A stretch of DNA of 7,522 nt from contig DAOPIR010000146.1 in NCBI GenBank assembly GCA_035399245.1, positions 1 to 7,522 on the forward strand. The letters are read 5' to 3'. This document shows, in pieces, positions 1 through 6,700 of this stretch (the first letter of the stretch is position 1; each line of letters opens with the position of its first letter). The notes under the pieces are model-generated. The model saw only the letters and a list, made by a program, of their open reading frames with translations, was not told where the DNA came from and searched no databases. The position numbers and the translations under genes were made by a program. This DNA is from CAXXOK01 sp035399245 (GTDB lineage Bacteria; Bacillota; Clostridia; Christensenellales; Aristaeellaceae).

Positions 1-5
1 AGGTT

Positions 6-69
6 CGCCTTGAAGGCGTGGTGCATACCACCGGCTAAGCCGGTGGTTTTGATTCAGCTGAAAAGCTGA
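6..69. repeat. Cluster of three small hairpins at left edge, possible mobile-element end
   Basis: Three perfect inverted repeats follow one another. The first is CGCCTT/AAGGCG (6-11 and 13-18) around a single G. The second is ACCACCGGCT/AGCCGGTGGT (27-36 and 38-47), which in practice would leave a TAA loop at 36-38. The third is TCAGCT/AGCTGA (54-59 and 64-69) closed by a GAAA tetraloop. No coding frame is evident in 1-117. Such dense structure beside a gene end fits an intergenic repeat, the right end of an IS200/IS605-type element whose body lies left of the window, or the 3' end of a structured RNA. The CTAAG-containing hairpin tip resembles those I know from IS200/IS605 ends, but no transposase is visible, so that assignment is inference. 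Positions 70-117 show no further clear feature. Confidence 0.4.
27..50 (+). terminator. Putative intrinsic terminator for a rightward transcript entering from the left
   Basis: A GC-rich stem of 9-10 bp (27-36 with 38-47) is followed directly by TTTT on the plus strand (47-50). This is the form of a Rho-independent terminator for a transcript coming from outside the window. Read on the minus strand, the stem is followed by ATGCACC with no U-tract, so it is a poor terminator for the leftward NlpC/P60-like gene that ends at 118. Confidence 0.45.
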
Positions 70-117
70 CATACTGATGGGGCAAACTCCCAAACCATTG
101 GCGGGATTGCATCTTGC

Positions 118-939
118 TTACATCCGAAACCACACATATGCCGTGGTGCTGTAGATGTCGTACACCCGTAAAAAATAACCGTCCAGATCAAAATAGTAGT
201 GGTCGTAATGGTCCGCATACAGGTAGTGCGGCACATCTTCCACGGGCATACCCACGATAGTGATTGCCACGCCGCCGTCCGTGGTGTTGCAGTCCAGTCC
301 GTTTTCATCAATATAGGCCTGATACCGCTCGGCATAGGGTGGGCAGAGGCCACAGTGTACCAGCAGCGGATACTTAAGATAATCCTTGAGCTCCGGCGCA
401 TCCTCGGCAGTGTAGCCAAAATCGGCAAGCGTGCCGATATACATCATGATATGCCGCCCGCTGCCGGTGCTTGCCACCAGATAATCGCCCACCTCCAGAA
501 CCCGGTACAGCGAAGCAAAGGCAATATCCGTTATGTCCAGCTGATTGTCGCGGTACAGACCGCGGTTGGTGATCATCTGCTCCAGCGTGTCCAGCTGCGG
601 CTTGCCTGATTCAAAGTTGATCCAGTTAGCAAAGCCGGAGCAATCAAATCCATAGATGTATTTTTCGCCGATGGTGAAATTCTTGGAGGAATCCGTGGCG
701 TACCATACGCTCATCAGCAGATCCTCATCCTTCCCGCCGAACATATACGGCAGCCCCAGCGGATAGCGCGCTTTCACGTTGGCGCCTGTAATCTCGTTAT
801 AGCGCAAAAGAAACGGATTGCCCTCTTCCAGCATGGAAAACGCGGCGTTGATTTCTATGCTGCGCTCCACCAGCGCGGACGTAAGCGGACTGCTGCACAA
901 AAGCAAAAACACAACCACCACCGCAACCGCTTTTTTCAT
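118..939 (-). CDS. Secreted NlpC/P60-like cysteine hydrolase (probable cell-wall peptidase)
   Basis: This 273-aa protein starts with a signal peptide: MKK, a hydrophobic core (residues 4-15) and a probable signal peptidase I site after SPLTSA (residue 22). The mature part carries NlpC/P60 hallmarks: a PYMFGG motif (64-69, compare PYxWGG), the nucleophile motif FDCSGF with Cys100, and GRHIMMYIG with the likely base His163 after a GDYLV turn (151-155). His195 in LLVHCG may be the third polar residue. Family members cleave peptide bonds, usually gamma-D-Glu-diamino acid links, in peptidoglycan stems. No SH3b, LysM or other wall-binding domain is visible. The C-terminus (238-270) is very rich in tyrosine, with nine Tyr in 33 residues. 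The start is supported by GGAGG at 947-951 on the minus strand, 7 nt before ATG. The Cys in LLLC is not a good lipobox, so a lipoprotein is unlikely. The substrate is not known. Confidence 0.75.
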   Translation of the reverse strand: MKKAVAVVVVFLLLCSSPLTSALVERSIEINAAFSMLEEGNPFLLRYNEITGANVKARYPLGLPYMFGGKDEDLLMSVWYATDSSKNFTIGEKYIYGFDCSGFANWINFESGKPQLDTLEQMITNRGLYRDNQLDITDIAFASLYRVLEVGDYLVASTGSGRHIMMYIGTLADFGYTAEDAPELKDYLKYPLLVHCGLCPPYAERYQAYIDENGLDCNTTDGGVAITIVGMPVEDVPHYLYADHYDHYYFDLDGYFLRVYDIYSTTAYVWFRM

Positions 940-968
940 ATATAAGCCTCCGACAACGCATTTATGCT

Positions 969-998
969 ATTATAACAGCTTTGCGCTCCTTTCCTCAA
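969..998 (-). promoter_or_regulatory. Predicted sigma-A promoter of the NlpC/P60-like gene
   Basis: On the minus strand, TTGAGG (993-998) and a perfect TATAAT (969-974) are separated by 18 bp. The -10 lies 29 nt upstream of the ATG, and a GGAGG ribosome site sits between them. This suggests the gene is transcribed on its own rather than only by read-through from dinB, which ends 87 nt upstream. No LexA box is seen here. Confidence 0.6.
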
Positions 999-1026
999 CC
1001 GCAGGGGGAAATACTTTCCCAAATTT

Positions 1027-2280
1027 CTATCGCTGCATGGCGGGCGGCAAGGGGCACAGCACATGCTCATCCTCAGGGTTGATCTTGCCCAGCCCACGGT
1101 CGTAATGCATCACGGCGCGCTCGATGGCAAAATGACCGTACTTTTTGCGGATATCATCAATGGTGTATTCCAAAATCTGACGCTTCTGGCGCGCGGCGTC
1201 TTCGGGCAGGAAGGAAAGCTGAATGAGCTTGCCCGCGACCGAAAGATGAGTGACGCTGACCCCCAGCGAGCGCAGCGGTATGCCCTCCTGCCAGTTTTGC
1301 AGCAGCAGTTCGTAGGCGCACGCGAACAGGTCAAAGCTGCAGTCCGTATCGAACCCGAGTGCCTGCTGGCGCTGAAACCATTCCAGTGTAGCGGCATGCC
1401 GGACCGATAGGCGAACCACGTTTCCCACCACTTCGTGCTTGCGCATCCGTGAGGCCACACTTTCACACAGCGCGTAGAGCGTGATGCGCACATCCTGCTT
1501 GGTCAGCATGTCATGCACGGTGGTGGTGGAGTTGCCCACGCTCTTCATTTTTGTGGTTTCATCCTCGGCGAGCACGGCCGATGCATCATTGCCGCGGGCA
1601 AAGCCGGAGAGCATCAGGCCTGTTTTGCCGAAGATCGCCTTGAGCGCGGAGGGGTCGGCTGCCGCAAGCTGGCCAATGGTATAAATGCCAACCGCTTGCA
1701 GCTTACGCGATGTGGCCCGCCCGATAAACAGCAACTCGCCCACCGGCAGCGGATCCAGCACCGTGGTGCGGTTTTCCTGGCATACCACGCTCACACCGTC
1801 CGGCTTTTTCAGGTCGCTGCCCAGCTTGGCAAAAACGCGGCTGTCGCCCACGCCTACGCTGATGGTCAGTCCGGTTTCCTCCCGCACGGTATGGCGCAGA
1901 TGGTTGGCAATGCGGCAGCCGTCGGCAATCTCCACGGAGGGGCCGCTTACGTCCAGCCATGCTTCGTCCACGCCGAAGGGCTGTACGCGGTTGGTGTATC
2001 GGCTAAAGATGCCGCGTACGGTATGGCTGTAGCGCAAAATGGCGTCCAGCTCCGGCCGCACGGTGTGCAAATTCGGGCAGCTCTGCTTTGCCTGCCATAT
2101 CGCCTGCCCCGTGATGACCCCCTGCCGCTTGGCAATCGTGTTTTTGGCTAGCACAATGCCGTGGCGAAGGTCGGGATCGCCGGAAACCGCCAGCGGAATC
2201 TCCCGCCACTCGGGGTGCTCCAGGCACGCCACAGACGCATAAAAGCTGTTTAAATCCGCATGCAGCACAACATGGCTCAT
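1027..2280 (-). CDS. dinB: DNA polymerase IV (Y-family translesion polymerase)
   Basis: DinB-type polymerases insert nucleotides opposite damaged bases with low fidelity and no proofreading. The 417-aa protein shows the Y-family signature at the N-terminus (HADLNSFYASV, 7-17), with metal ligand Asp9 and probable steric-gate Tyr14. The second catalytic pair is Asp105-Glu106 in GVDEAWLDVSG. SVGVGDSRVFAKLGSDLKKP (141-160) is the conserved palm motif, and a helix-hairpin-helix thumb segment follows around 180-230 (LLFIGRATSRKLQAVGIYTIGQLA). The little-finger domain spans about 240-350. QLSFL (354-358) resembles the beta-clamp binding motif QL[SD]LF, and a Firmicutes-type tail follows (TIDDIRKKYG, 373-382). 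Length is slightly above E. coli DinB (351 aa) because of this tail. The start is supported by AAGGGAGG (2291-2298 on the minus strand), 10 nt from ATG. Two LexA boxes in the promoter indicate SOS induction. An odd residue is Ala18, where relatives usually have Glu (SVE). Confidence 0.93.
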   Translation of the reverse strand: MSHVVLHADLNSFYASVACLEHPEWREIPLAVSGDPDLRHGIVLAKNTIAKRQGVITGQAIWQAKQSCPNLHTVRPELDAILRYSHTVRGIFSRYTNRVQPFGVDEAWLDVSGPSVEIADGCRIANHLRHTVREETGLTISVGVGDSRVFAKLGSDLKKPDGVSVVCQENRTTVLDPLPVGELLFIGRATSRKLQAVGIYTIGQLAAADPSALKAIFGKTGLMLSGFARGNDASAVLAEDETTKMKSVGNSTTTVHDMLTKQDVRITLYALCESVASRMRKHEVVGNVVRLSVRHAATLEWFQRQQALGFDTDCSFDLFACAYELLLQNWQEGIPLRSLGVSVTHLSVAGKLIQLSFLPEDAARQKRQILEYTIDDIRKKYGHFAIERAVMHYDRGLGKINPEDEHVLCPLPPAMQR

Positions 2281-2290
2281 CGCTGCCGGC

Positions 2291-2298
2291 CCTCCCTT
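2291..2298 (-). promoter_or_regulatory. Ribosome binding site of dinB
   Basis: The minus strand reads AAGGGAGG with 10 nt to the ATG at 2280. It supports this start for dinB. Confidence 0.65.
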
Positions 2299-2323
2299 GC
2301 GTAAAGCGAAAAAATAGAAGAAA

Positions 2324-2337
2324 CGAACAAATGTTCT
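2324..2337 (-). promoter_or_regulatory. LexA (SOS) box 1 of dinB, over the predicted transcription start
   Basis: CGAACAAATGTTCT matches the Gram-positive LexA/DinR consensus CGAACRNRYGTTYC at 13 of 14 positions. It lies just downstream of the dinB -10 and covers the expected +1 (about 2336), where bound LexA would block RNA polymerase. The consensus is established knowledge; binding here is inference. Confidence 0.85.
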
Positions 2338-2342
2338 ACTAT

Positions 2343-2371
2343 ATTATACAAACATATGTTCGAACTTGCAA
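2343..2371 (-). promoter_or_regulatory. Predicted sigma-A promoter of dinB
   Basis: On the minus strand, -35 TTGCAA (2366-2371, 4 of 6 to consensus) and a perfect -10 TATAAT (2343-2348) are separated by exactly 17 bp. A LexA box fills most of the spacer and another lies over the start site. The predicted leader is roughly 55 nt. Confidence 0.82.
2349..2362 (-). promoter_or_regulatory. LexA (SOS) box 2 of dinB, inside the promoter spacer
   Basis: The minus strand reads CGAACATATGTTTG, 13 of 14 to CGAACRNRYGTTYC. The box lies wholly between the -35 and -10 of the dinB promoter and is adjacent to the -10. Its centre is 25 bp from the centre of box 1, a little over two helical turns. Confidence 0.83.
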
Positions 2372-2444
2372 CCGCAAGATGTGGTGGCCGGCGCATGAAA
2401 AAAGCGCATTCCCTTGCATGGTCCATGCGATGAAAACAGCCTGC

Positions 2445-2475
2445 TTGACAAACGGGCGGAAATATGGAAAATAAT
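2445..2475 (+). promoter_or_regulatory. Possible promoter of the GNAT gene pair
   Basis: A perfect -35 TTGACA (2445-2450) is followed by AATAAT (2470-2475, 5 of 6 to consensus), but the spacer is 19 bp, longer than ideal. It lies about 45 nt upstream of the first GNAT start. The LexA boxes of the divergent dinB promoter are more than 80 bp upstream of this -35, so SOS control of the pair is not indicated. A small inverted repeat, GCATGG/CCATGC (2416-2421 and 2423-2428), lies just upstream and could be an operator, though nothing else supports that. Confidence 0.45.
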
Positions 2476-2519
2476 TGAATAAGATTTCGATGTGAACCGG
2501 AAAAGCAGGAGGTAGAACC

Positions 2520-3083
2520 GTGGATGTGCCCATTGATGTATCGCAGGCGGTGTTTCGCACCGAGCGCCTGATTTTGCGGGCGCCGAAGCCTGACGATTTG
2601 ACGGCTTGCTTTGCGTATGCGTCTGTGCCGGGCGTAAGCGAAATGGCAGGGTGGAAACACCACGAATCGCTGGCGGAATCCGAGGCATACCTTCAAAGGA
2701 TAATCGAGAACAAGCAGGTATTTGCGATTGCCTGCCAAGAAAGCGGCAAACTGATCGGCACCCTTGGGTTTCGCCCTTCCTGGGCAAACGAGGAGAAGAT
2801 CTATGCAAAATACAAGGTAAAAGAGATCGGCTTTTCACTGTCCAAGGTATACTGGGGCCGTGGGTTGATGACGGAAGCGGTGCGGGGTGTGATTGACTAT
2901 GCGTTTGGCACGCTGGACCTTGAGGCGCTGACCTGCTGCCATTATCTGCAAAACGACCGGTCGCGCCGTGTGATTGAAAAATGCGGGTTTCAATTTGTTA
3001 AGCAGAGCACCCACACGTCCGTACAACTCCAAATTACGCAAAAGGACAGGAAATACATACGGATTCGGGAAACGCGGGTTTGA
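2520..3083 (+). CDS. GNAT-family N-acetyltransferase, first of a tandem pair
   Basis: This 187-aa single-domain protein belongs to the RimJ/RimL-like branch of the GNAT superfamily, whose members move an acetyl group from acetyl-CoA to an amine on a protein or small molecule. The N-terminus has the usual FRTERLILR opening (12-20). The acetyl-CoA motif A region is EIGFSLSKVYWGRGLMTEAV (102-121), with the pyrophosphate-binding R-G-x-G-type turn in WGRGLM. NDRSRRVIEKCGF (145-157) is the typical C-terminal motif. GWKHHES (44-50), shared with its neighbour, may shape the acceptor site. The GTG start is set by AGGAGGT (2507-2513) with a 6-nt spacer and by alignment with the downstream paralogue, which begins MDVKID against MDVPID here. 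No membrane segment or signal peptide is seen, so it is cytoplasmic. The substrate cannot be predicted; ribosomal protein, antibiotic and metabolite acetylation are all possible. Confidence 0.85.
   Translation: MDVPIDVSQAVFRTERLILRAPKPDDLTACFAYASVPGVSEMAGWKHHESLAESEAYLQRIIENKQVFAIACQESGKLIGTLGFRPSWANEEKIYAKYKVKEIGFSLSKVYWGRGLMTEAVRGVIDYAFGTLDLEALTCCHYLQNDRSRRVIEKCGFQFVKQSTHTSVQLQITQKDRKYIRIRETRV
2950..2998 (+). repeat. 49-nt block nearly identical in both GNAT genes (copy 1)
   Basis: Positions 2950-2998 match 3558-3606 at 46 of 49 bases, with mismatches at 2955, 2959 and 2993. The block encodes the SRRVIEKCGFQFV region. Similarity at the DNA level is much lower on either side. Confidence 0.85.
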
Positions 3084-3111
3084 TGGCATGACAAATAACG
3101 TACTTAACCAT

Positions 3112-3119
3112 AAAGGAGG
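3112..3119 (+). promoter_or_regulatory. Ribosome binding site that sets the start of the second GNAT gene
   Basis: AAAGGAGG lies 8 nt before the ATG at 3128 but only 2 nt before the ATG at 3122. The spacing favours 3128, which also gives the protein the same N-terminus and length as its upstream paralogue. Confidence 0.75.
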
Positions 3120-3127
3120 AGATGGCC

Positions 3128-3691
3128 ATGGATGTAAAAATTGATTTGACAAACACGATTATCCAAACCGACCGGCTTACGCTGCGTCCGCTGGCCCACG
3201 AAGATCTGGATGATTTTTATGCCTATGCGTCCGAACCGGGCGTTGGCGAGAGGGCGGGCTGGAAACATCATGAATCGATTGAGGAATCCGCGAAGATTCT
3301 CCAGATGCTGATTGACGAAAAAAGTGAGCTTGCACTGTTTCATAAGGCGGATCAGAAAATGATCGGCACCTTGGGCATGCATCCGTCCTGGGCAAGGGAT
3401 GCGGAAGAATACCGGAGCTATAAAATGACGGAAATCGGTTATGTGCTGTCCAAGGAATACTGGGGACAGGGTTTGATGCCTGAGGCGGTCAAAGCCGCTG
3501 TTCATTATTGCTTTACGGAGCTGAACCTTGACGCGGTGGCCTGCGGGCACTTTGTGGAAAACAACCAGTCGCGCCGTGTGATTGAAAAATGCGGGTTTCA
3601 GTTTGTACGGGTGGGCAAATATACCGCCAAACAACTGCAGCGGGAATATGATGATATGCAATATATCCTGTTCAGGGAGACGGATGCCTGA
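3128..3691 (+). CDS. GNAT-family N-acetyltransferase, second of a tandem pair
   Basis: This is a 187-aa RimJ/RimL-like acetyltransferase, about 50% identical (94 of 187 by hand, no gaps) to the product of the gene 44 nt upstream. Shared landmarks are TDRLTLR (14-20), AGWKHHES (43-50), IGTLG..PSWA (79-89), the acetyl-CoA binding segment EIGYVLSKEYWGQGLMPEAV (102-121) and SRRVIEKCGFQFV (148-160). The least conserved stretches are residues 56-78 and the C-terminal 27 residues, which often influence acceptor choice in GNAT enzymes, so the two may have different substrates. Short spacing and a shared strand suggest one transcript with the first gene, ending at the hairpin at 3722. An in-frame ATG at 3122 would add Met-Ala, but the ribosome site at 3112-3119 is too close to it. 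The protein is predicted to be cytoplasmic and its acceptor is unknown. Confidence 0.85.
   Translation: MDVKIDLTNTIIQTDRLTLRPLAHEDLDDFYAYASEPGVGERAGWKHHESIEESAKILQMLIDEKSELALFHKADQKMIGTLGMHPSWARDAEEYRSYKMTEIGYVLSKEYWGQGLMPEAVKAAVHYCFTELNLDAVACGHFVENNQSRRVIEKCGFQFVRVGKYTAKQLQREYDDMQYILFRETDA
3558..3606 (+). repeat. 49-nt block nearly identical in both GNAT genes (copy 2)
   Basis: This is the partner of 2950-2998, offset by 608 bp in the same orientation, and encodes the same motif of the second paralogue. Confidence 0.85.
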
Positions 3692-3721
3692 AGCTGTAAA
3701 TGAATATATAGTGTGAAATCA

Positions 3722-3761
3722 AAACGTCCTTCCCCGTTTGCCTGATGGGGGAAGGACGTTT
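3722..3761. terminator. Bidirectional intrinsic terminator between the GNAT pair and mfd
   Basis: A perfect 14-bp stem, AAACGTCCTTCCCC (3722-3735) with GGGGAAGGACGTTT (3748-3761), encloses a 12-nt loop. On the minus strand the stem runs into TTTTGATTTC only 7 nt after the mfd stop. On the plus strand the right arm ends in TTT, 31 nt after the second GNAT stop. The A-rich and T-rich ends let it work in both directions between convergent genes. Confidence 0.85.
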
Positions 3762-3767
3762 CCGTTA

Positions 3768-6700
3768 TTATACCTGCGTAACCGGTGCGGTATCGTCGAT
3801 GCGCCGGTATACGTCTGTCAACACCTTGATGGCCAGCGCCAGCGCTTCGTCTGGCTCCAGATTCGGCTGCTTGATGATCATCTCCGGCGGCATGTGACGG
3901 CTGAACTGGATGCGCTTGTCGGCCTCGCCGGCGGCGGTATACAGCGCCATGGGATCAGGCAGATATTTGGGCTCCAGCCGCATATGGATGCCGTCGGCGC
4001 GCAAAAACAGGTGATTGATGCCCAGCCGGCGGGTGACCGCCCGCAGACGTGCGACCAGCATCAGGTTTTCCACGGGCTGGGGAATATCACCGAAGCGGTC
4101 GATCAGCTCGGCTTCGATATCCAGCTTAGTCACATCATCCTCGATCATGGCGATGCGTTTGTAAACCTCGATTCGCAGACGCTCGTCCTGCACCAGATCT
4201 TCGGGCAGGAACGCATCCAGCGCCAGCTCCACGCGCGTGTCCAGCTCGGGTGTATCCTTGATGCCCTGCACCTCATGCACGGCCTGCTCGATCAGCTTGA
4301 CATACATATCGTAGCCCACGGCGCTTAGCTGGCCGCTTTGCTGCGGGCCCAGCACGTCGCCCGCGCCGCGGATTTCCAGATCACGCATGGCGATACGGTA
4401 GCCCGCGCCAAACTCCGTAAACTCGCGGATAGCGGTCAGCCGTTTTTCGGCGGCCTCGGACAGCAGCTTGTCCCGCCGAATGGTGAGATAGGCGTACGCC
4501 TGCCGGCTGGAGCGGCCCACGCGCCCGCGCAGCTGATAGAGCTGCGACAGGCCGAAATGGTCGGCGTCGAACACGATCAGCGTATTGGCCTCGGGCACGT
4601 CCAGCCCGCTTTCGATGATGGTGGAGCACAGCAGCACATCGTACGCGCCGGCATAAAAGTCCAGCATCACGTCCTCCAGCGCGTTTTCGCGCATTTGCCC
4701 GTGCGCCACGGCGATGCGCGCATCCGGCACCAGCGCCTGCAGGCGCGAGTACATCTGCTCGATGGAGCGCACTCGGTTGTACAGGAAATACACCTGTCCG
4801 CCGCGCGCCATTTCGTGGCGGATAGCATTGGCAATGATAGAATCGTCGTAAGGCGTCACATAGGTTTTAACCGGCAGGCGCTCTTCGGGCGGGGTTTCCA
4901 GCAGGCTCATGTCGCGGATGCCGGTCAGGCTCATGTGCAGTGTGCGGGGGATGGGCGTAGCGGAGAGGGTGAGCACATCCACCTTGGTTTTCATGTGCTT
5001 GATCTGCTCCTTATGGCTGACGCCGAAGCGATGCTCCTCGTCGATGATGAGCAGCCCGAGGTCCTTGAATTTCACATCTTTAGCAAGCAGACGGTGGGTG
5101 CCCACGATGATATCGATTTTACCTTCCTTGAGCTTGTCGACGATCTCGCGCTGTTCCTTGGGGGTGCGGAAGCGGCTGAGCATCTCGCACGTGACGGGGA
5201 AGCCCGCAAAGCGCTTTTTCATGGTGTTGTAGTGCTGCTGCACCAAAATGGTGGTGGGGGCGAGGATGGCGACCTGCTTACCATCGAGCATAGCCTTGAA
5301 GGCCGCGCGCAGCGCCACCTCCGTTTTGCCGTAGCCCACGTCGCCGCAGAGCAGGCGGTCCATGTTGCGGTTGGATTCCATATCGGCAAAGATCTGCTCC
5401 ACGCTCTTTTGCTGGTCCTCGGTCAGCTCGTAGGGGAACAGCTCTTCAAATTCGCGCTGCCACGGCAGATCGCGGCTGAAGGCAAAGCCGTTTTCCTGCT
5501 GGCGCTTGGCATAGAGCGCTGCCAGATCGAAGGCTAGCTCCTTAAGCCCCGCCTTTACCTTGTTTTTCTGCTTTTCCCACGCGCCGCTGCCCAGCCGGTT
5601 CAGCTTGGGCGCGCCCTGGTCGGCACCGATGAACTTCTGCACGCGGTCGAACTGGTCAGTAGGCACATAAAGCTTATCGTTGCCCAGATATCGGATCAGC
5701 AGATAGTCACGCGTCACGCCCTCGGTTTGCAGCTGTACCACGCCGTCGTAGATGCCGATGCCGTGGATATCGTGCACCACATAGTCGCCCGTGTGCAGAT
5801 CAGTAAACGAGGCGATATGCTCACCTGCGGTATGGTGCTTATGGGTGCGCTGATAGGCTGATCCGTACAGGTCGCTGTCGGACACCACGCACAGGCCGGC
5901 TGCAATATTGCGAAAGCCCTTGTGTACGGAGATCGGCAGCAGCACCACATCGCCCGCGGTAAGCGGCTGATCGGCGGTTTCAAGGTAGCTGGAGGATACG
6001 TTTTGCTGTTCCAGCGCGCGCAGCAAACGCCGGCCGCGCGCCTCACCGCCCGTGAGCAGCACCACGGCGCAGCCGCGCTCCTGCCATGCGGCGATATCCT
6101 TGGCCAGCGGCTCCAGCCGGCTGTTATAGGGCATGATGGGATCGGAGGTAAATTCCAGCGCGTCGGTCGGCTGAAACTGCCCCAACCCGCGCGACAGATC
6201 GCTGAGCAGCAGCACGGCGTGGCACTTGAGCGCGGTCAGCAGATCGGCATAGGGCAGCAGCAGGTTCTGCTGCTGGGGAAAGCTGTCGCCGCGCAAGGCG
6301 GCTTCCTGCCACTCGGTCAGAAACGCTTTGTGCTTGGCCTTGGCACGGGACTGCACCTGATCGGGCTGATCCACCAGGACAATCGGGTGGGATAAATAGC
6401 TGGCCGCCGTTTCGGTATCGGTGCACAGCACGTTCAGCCACATCGGCGCGGTGCGGATGGGATAGCCCGCGCGGATGGTCTGCGCGTCGTCCAGATGATG
6501 CTTGATGCGGGACGGGGTTTCGGGCTTTTCGGCGGCGTCCAGCAAGGCGGTGGCGGCCATCTCCGCGGCGGCTTCGGCAGAGTCGATTTCGTCAAAAAAG
6601 GTATCCAGAGAGTCAACCCCCTGCGGCTGTACAAGCTGGATGGTATCGGCATTGATATGCTCCCGTATCGCGTGCTCATAGCGCAGGGCGGCGGTCTCGG

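Noticed and set aside
895..939. Possible lipoprotein signal (LLLC) in the NlpC/P60-like protein
   Set aside because: The residue before Cys15 is Leu rather than Gly, Ala or Ser, and a good signal peptidase I site follows at SPLTSA, so ordinary secretion is more likely.
1006..1020. Hairpin GGGAAA-TAC-TTTCCC just after the dinB stop, considered as a dinB terminator
   Set aside because: The stem is only 6 bp and on the minus strand is followed by CCTGCGG with no U-tract, so it is unlikely to terminate transcription efficiently.
1513..2151. Plus-strand open frame of 212 codons opposite dinB
   Set aside because: It is antisense to a well-supported polymerase gene, with no independent ribosome site or motif evidence.
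2277..2838. Minus-strand open frames spanning the dinB promoter region and the first GNAT gene
   Set aside because: They run through the dinB promoter and LexA boxes and antisense to the GNAT gene. They have no recognisable domains.
3738..4328. Plus-strand open frame of 196 codons beginning within the terminator
   Set aside because: It overlaps the terminator hairpin and the antisense of the mfd 3' end, and shows no known motif. It is a complementary-strand shadow.
4338..5537. Long open frame of 399 codons on the plus strand
   Set aside because: It lies wholly antisense to mfd, has no recognisable domain, and is rich in His, Gln, Ala and Val as expected of the complement of a GC-rich gene. 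Mfd is strongly supported over the same bases.
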